Positions 7,100 to 7,801 of a DNA stretch of 7,801 nucleotides are shown in pieces (the stretch's first letter is position 1; each line of letters opens with the position of its first letter). The stretch is from positions 12,640 to 20,440 of the forward strand of contig DCEW01000051.1 of the NCBI GenBank assembly GCA_002314265.1, written 5' to 3'. The position numbers were made by a program, and so were the translations under genes. The notes under the pieces are model-generated. The model saw only the letters and a program-made list of their open reading frames with translations, was not told the origin of the DNA and ran no database searches. Source of the DNA: Flavobacteriales bacterium UBA1820 (GTDB taxonomy: Bacteria > Bacteroidota > Bacteroidia > Flavobacteriales > UBA1820).

Positions 7100-7801
7100 A
7101 TGGACCGAGCGAGGAACTCCCACCGCAGCCCCCGCGGGGAATCCCGCATGACGATCCTGGCCAAGATCGTCAGCCTGTTGTCCCTTACCCGGGTGTACAA
7201 CATCGCTCTGATCGCCGCCGCGCAATACCTCAGTTGCATCTTTTTCTTCACCTCCCGACCGCCGGACTTTTCGGTACTCACCGACCCGCATTTTTTCGTA
7301 CTGGTGGTCTGCACCTGGATGACAATCGCCGCCGGATACATCATCAACTTCTTCTACGACAAGAACAAGGACCTGGTCAACAGTCCTGTCAAAAGCCGGA
7401 TCGACGGGTTCGTCTCCCAAGCGACCACCTTGAAACTGTACTTGACGCTCAATGCCCTGGCCGTAGCGGCCAGCCTGTACGTTTCGCTGCGCTCGGGGGT
7501 GTTCTTCGCGGGATTCGCCTTCCTGCTGTGGTTTTACTCGCACAAACTGAAAAAAATCCCCCTCGTATCCAACCTTTCGCTGGCCGCCGTAGCCATCGTC
7601 CCGCTTTTCGCCGTCTTTTTCTACCGGAAGATCGTCGACATCCAGGTGGTGGTGTCGCACGGATTGTTCCTGTTTTTCCTACTGGTAGCCATGAGCCTGC
7701 TGAACGACTTGAACAACCGCCGGGGCGATGCCGTGTTCGGATACCGGACCCTTCCCGTAGTCTTGGGCGAACGGGCGGCGGCCAGCGCAGCGGCGGCCGT
7801 A
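7100..7801 (+). CDS. UbiA-family membrane prenyltransferase, (di)geranylgeranylglyceryl-phosphate synthase-like, 3'-truncated by window end
   Basis: 234 residues are visible and the frame runs open to the last base. This is an integral-membrane prenyl-transferring enzyme with hydrophobic segments at about 35-50, 64-84, 112-130, 133-147, 158-175 and 184-202. The first Asp-rich motif is N83-FFY-D87-KNK-D91-LVN-SP, which binds the Mg/diphosphate. The second is LLND(203)LNNRRGD(210)AVFGYRTLPVVLGE, recognisable by GD...G..TLPV..G but with Asn206 where many relatives have Asp. It starts 4 bp after the mevalonate-kinase stop. The ATG at 7148 (MTILAKIVSLLSLTRVYN) matches the usual family N-terminus better. 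The extra 16 residues from 7100 are Arg/Ser-rich, so the start is uncertain. The known family joins an all-trans polyprenyl group to an acceptor. The context favours an ether-lipid or quinone-type acceptor, but the sequence does not settle which. Confidence 0.85.
   Translation, partial: MDRARNSHRSPRGESRMTILAKIVSLLSLTRVYNIALIAAAQYLSCIFFFTSRPPDFSVLTDPHFFVLVVCTWMTIAAGYIINFFYDKNKDLVNSPVKSRIDGFVSQATTLKLYLTLNALAVAASLYVSLRSGVFFAGFAFLLWFYSHKLKKIPLVSNLSLAAVAIVPLFAVFFYRKIVDIQVVVSHGLFLFFLLVAMSLLNDLNNRRGDAVFGYRTLPVVLGERAAASAAAAV

Noticed and set aside
7130..7139. CCCCGCGGGG palindrome before the alternative UbiA start
   Set aside because: It is a ten-base GC palindrome with no U-tract, so it is not a terminator. 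It lies within a short GC-rich stretch where such palindromes are expected.
6034..7347. A 437-codon open frame on the minus strand across the kinase and UbiA genes
   Set aside because: It overlaps two well-supported genes in full, has no recognisable motifs, and spans their boundary, so it is a shadow of high GC content.

Overview
The window looks like chromosomal DNA from a GC-rich member of the Bacteroidota, most likely Bacteroidales and perhaps an Alistipes/Rikenellaceae-type gut organism. The evidence is: TAnnTTTG promoter boxes (the Bacteroidota sigma-factor -7 element), no Shine-Dalgarno sequences before the starts, a DUF4296 lipoprotein, a secreted golvesin/xanthan-lyase-type amidase, and a mevalonate kinase/UbiA pair of the type seen in Flavobacteria. 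The genus is an inference. Nothing in the window suggests phage, plasmid, insertion sequence, CRISPR or RNA genes.

Layout. Positions 30-3053 (minus strand) carry one large secreted multidomain protein. Its zinc-amidase core is split by an inserted beta-rich golvesin-like domain and followed by a fibronectin type III domain and a C-terminal alpha/beta domain. Positions 3054-3221 form a divergent intergenic region with a -7 box facing each way and a short TTTTGC/GCAAAA inverted-repeat cluster that could be an operator.

Positions 3222 to the window end (plus strand) hold five tightly packed genes that read as one operon. In order they are a DNA polymerase III delta'-like clamp-loader subunit (holB), class I dihydroorotase (pyrC), a DUF4296 lipoprotein, a GHMP/mevalonate kinase, and a UbiA-type membrane prenyltransferase cut off by the window end. 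Gaps are 23 bp, 12 bp, a 4-base ATGA overlap, and 4 bp.

How the genes fit together. holB serves replication and pyrC serves UMP synthesis; they appear to be housekeeping co-residents rather than partners in a pathway. The last two genes make biochemical sense together. Mevalonate kinase feeds isopentenyl diphosphate synthesis, and the UbiA enzyme would use a polyprenyl diphosphate, possibly to make a (di)geranylgeranylglyceryl-phosphate-like ether lipid or a related prenyl lipid.

I see no clearly new defence or mobile system. The points most worth a second look are the delta' subunit that lacks its cysteine zinc module, the unusual second Asp motif of the UbiA protein, the mevalonate kinase/UbiA pairing, the split amidase, and a probable leaderless promoter for holB.
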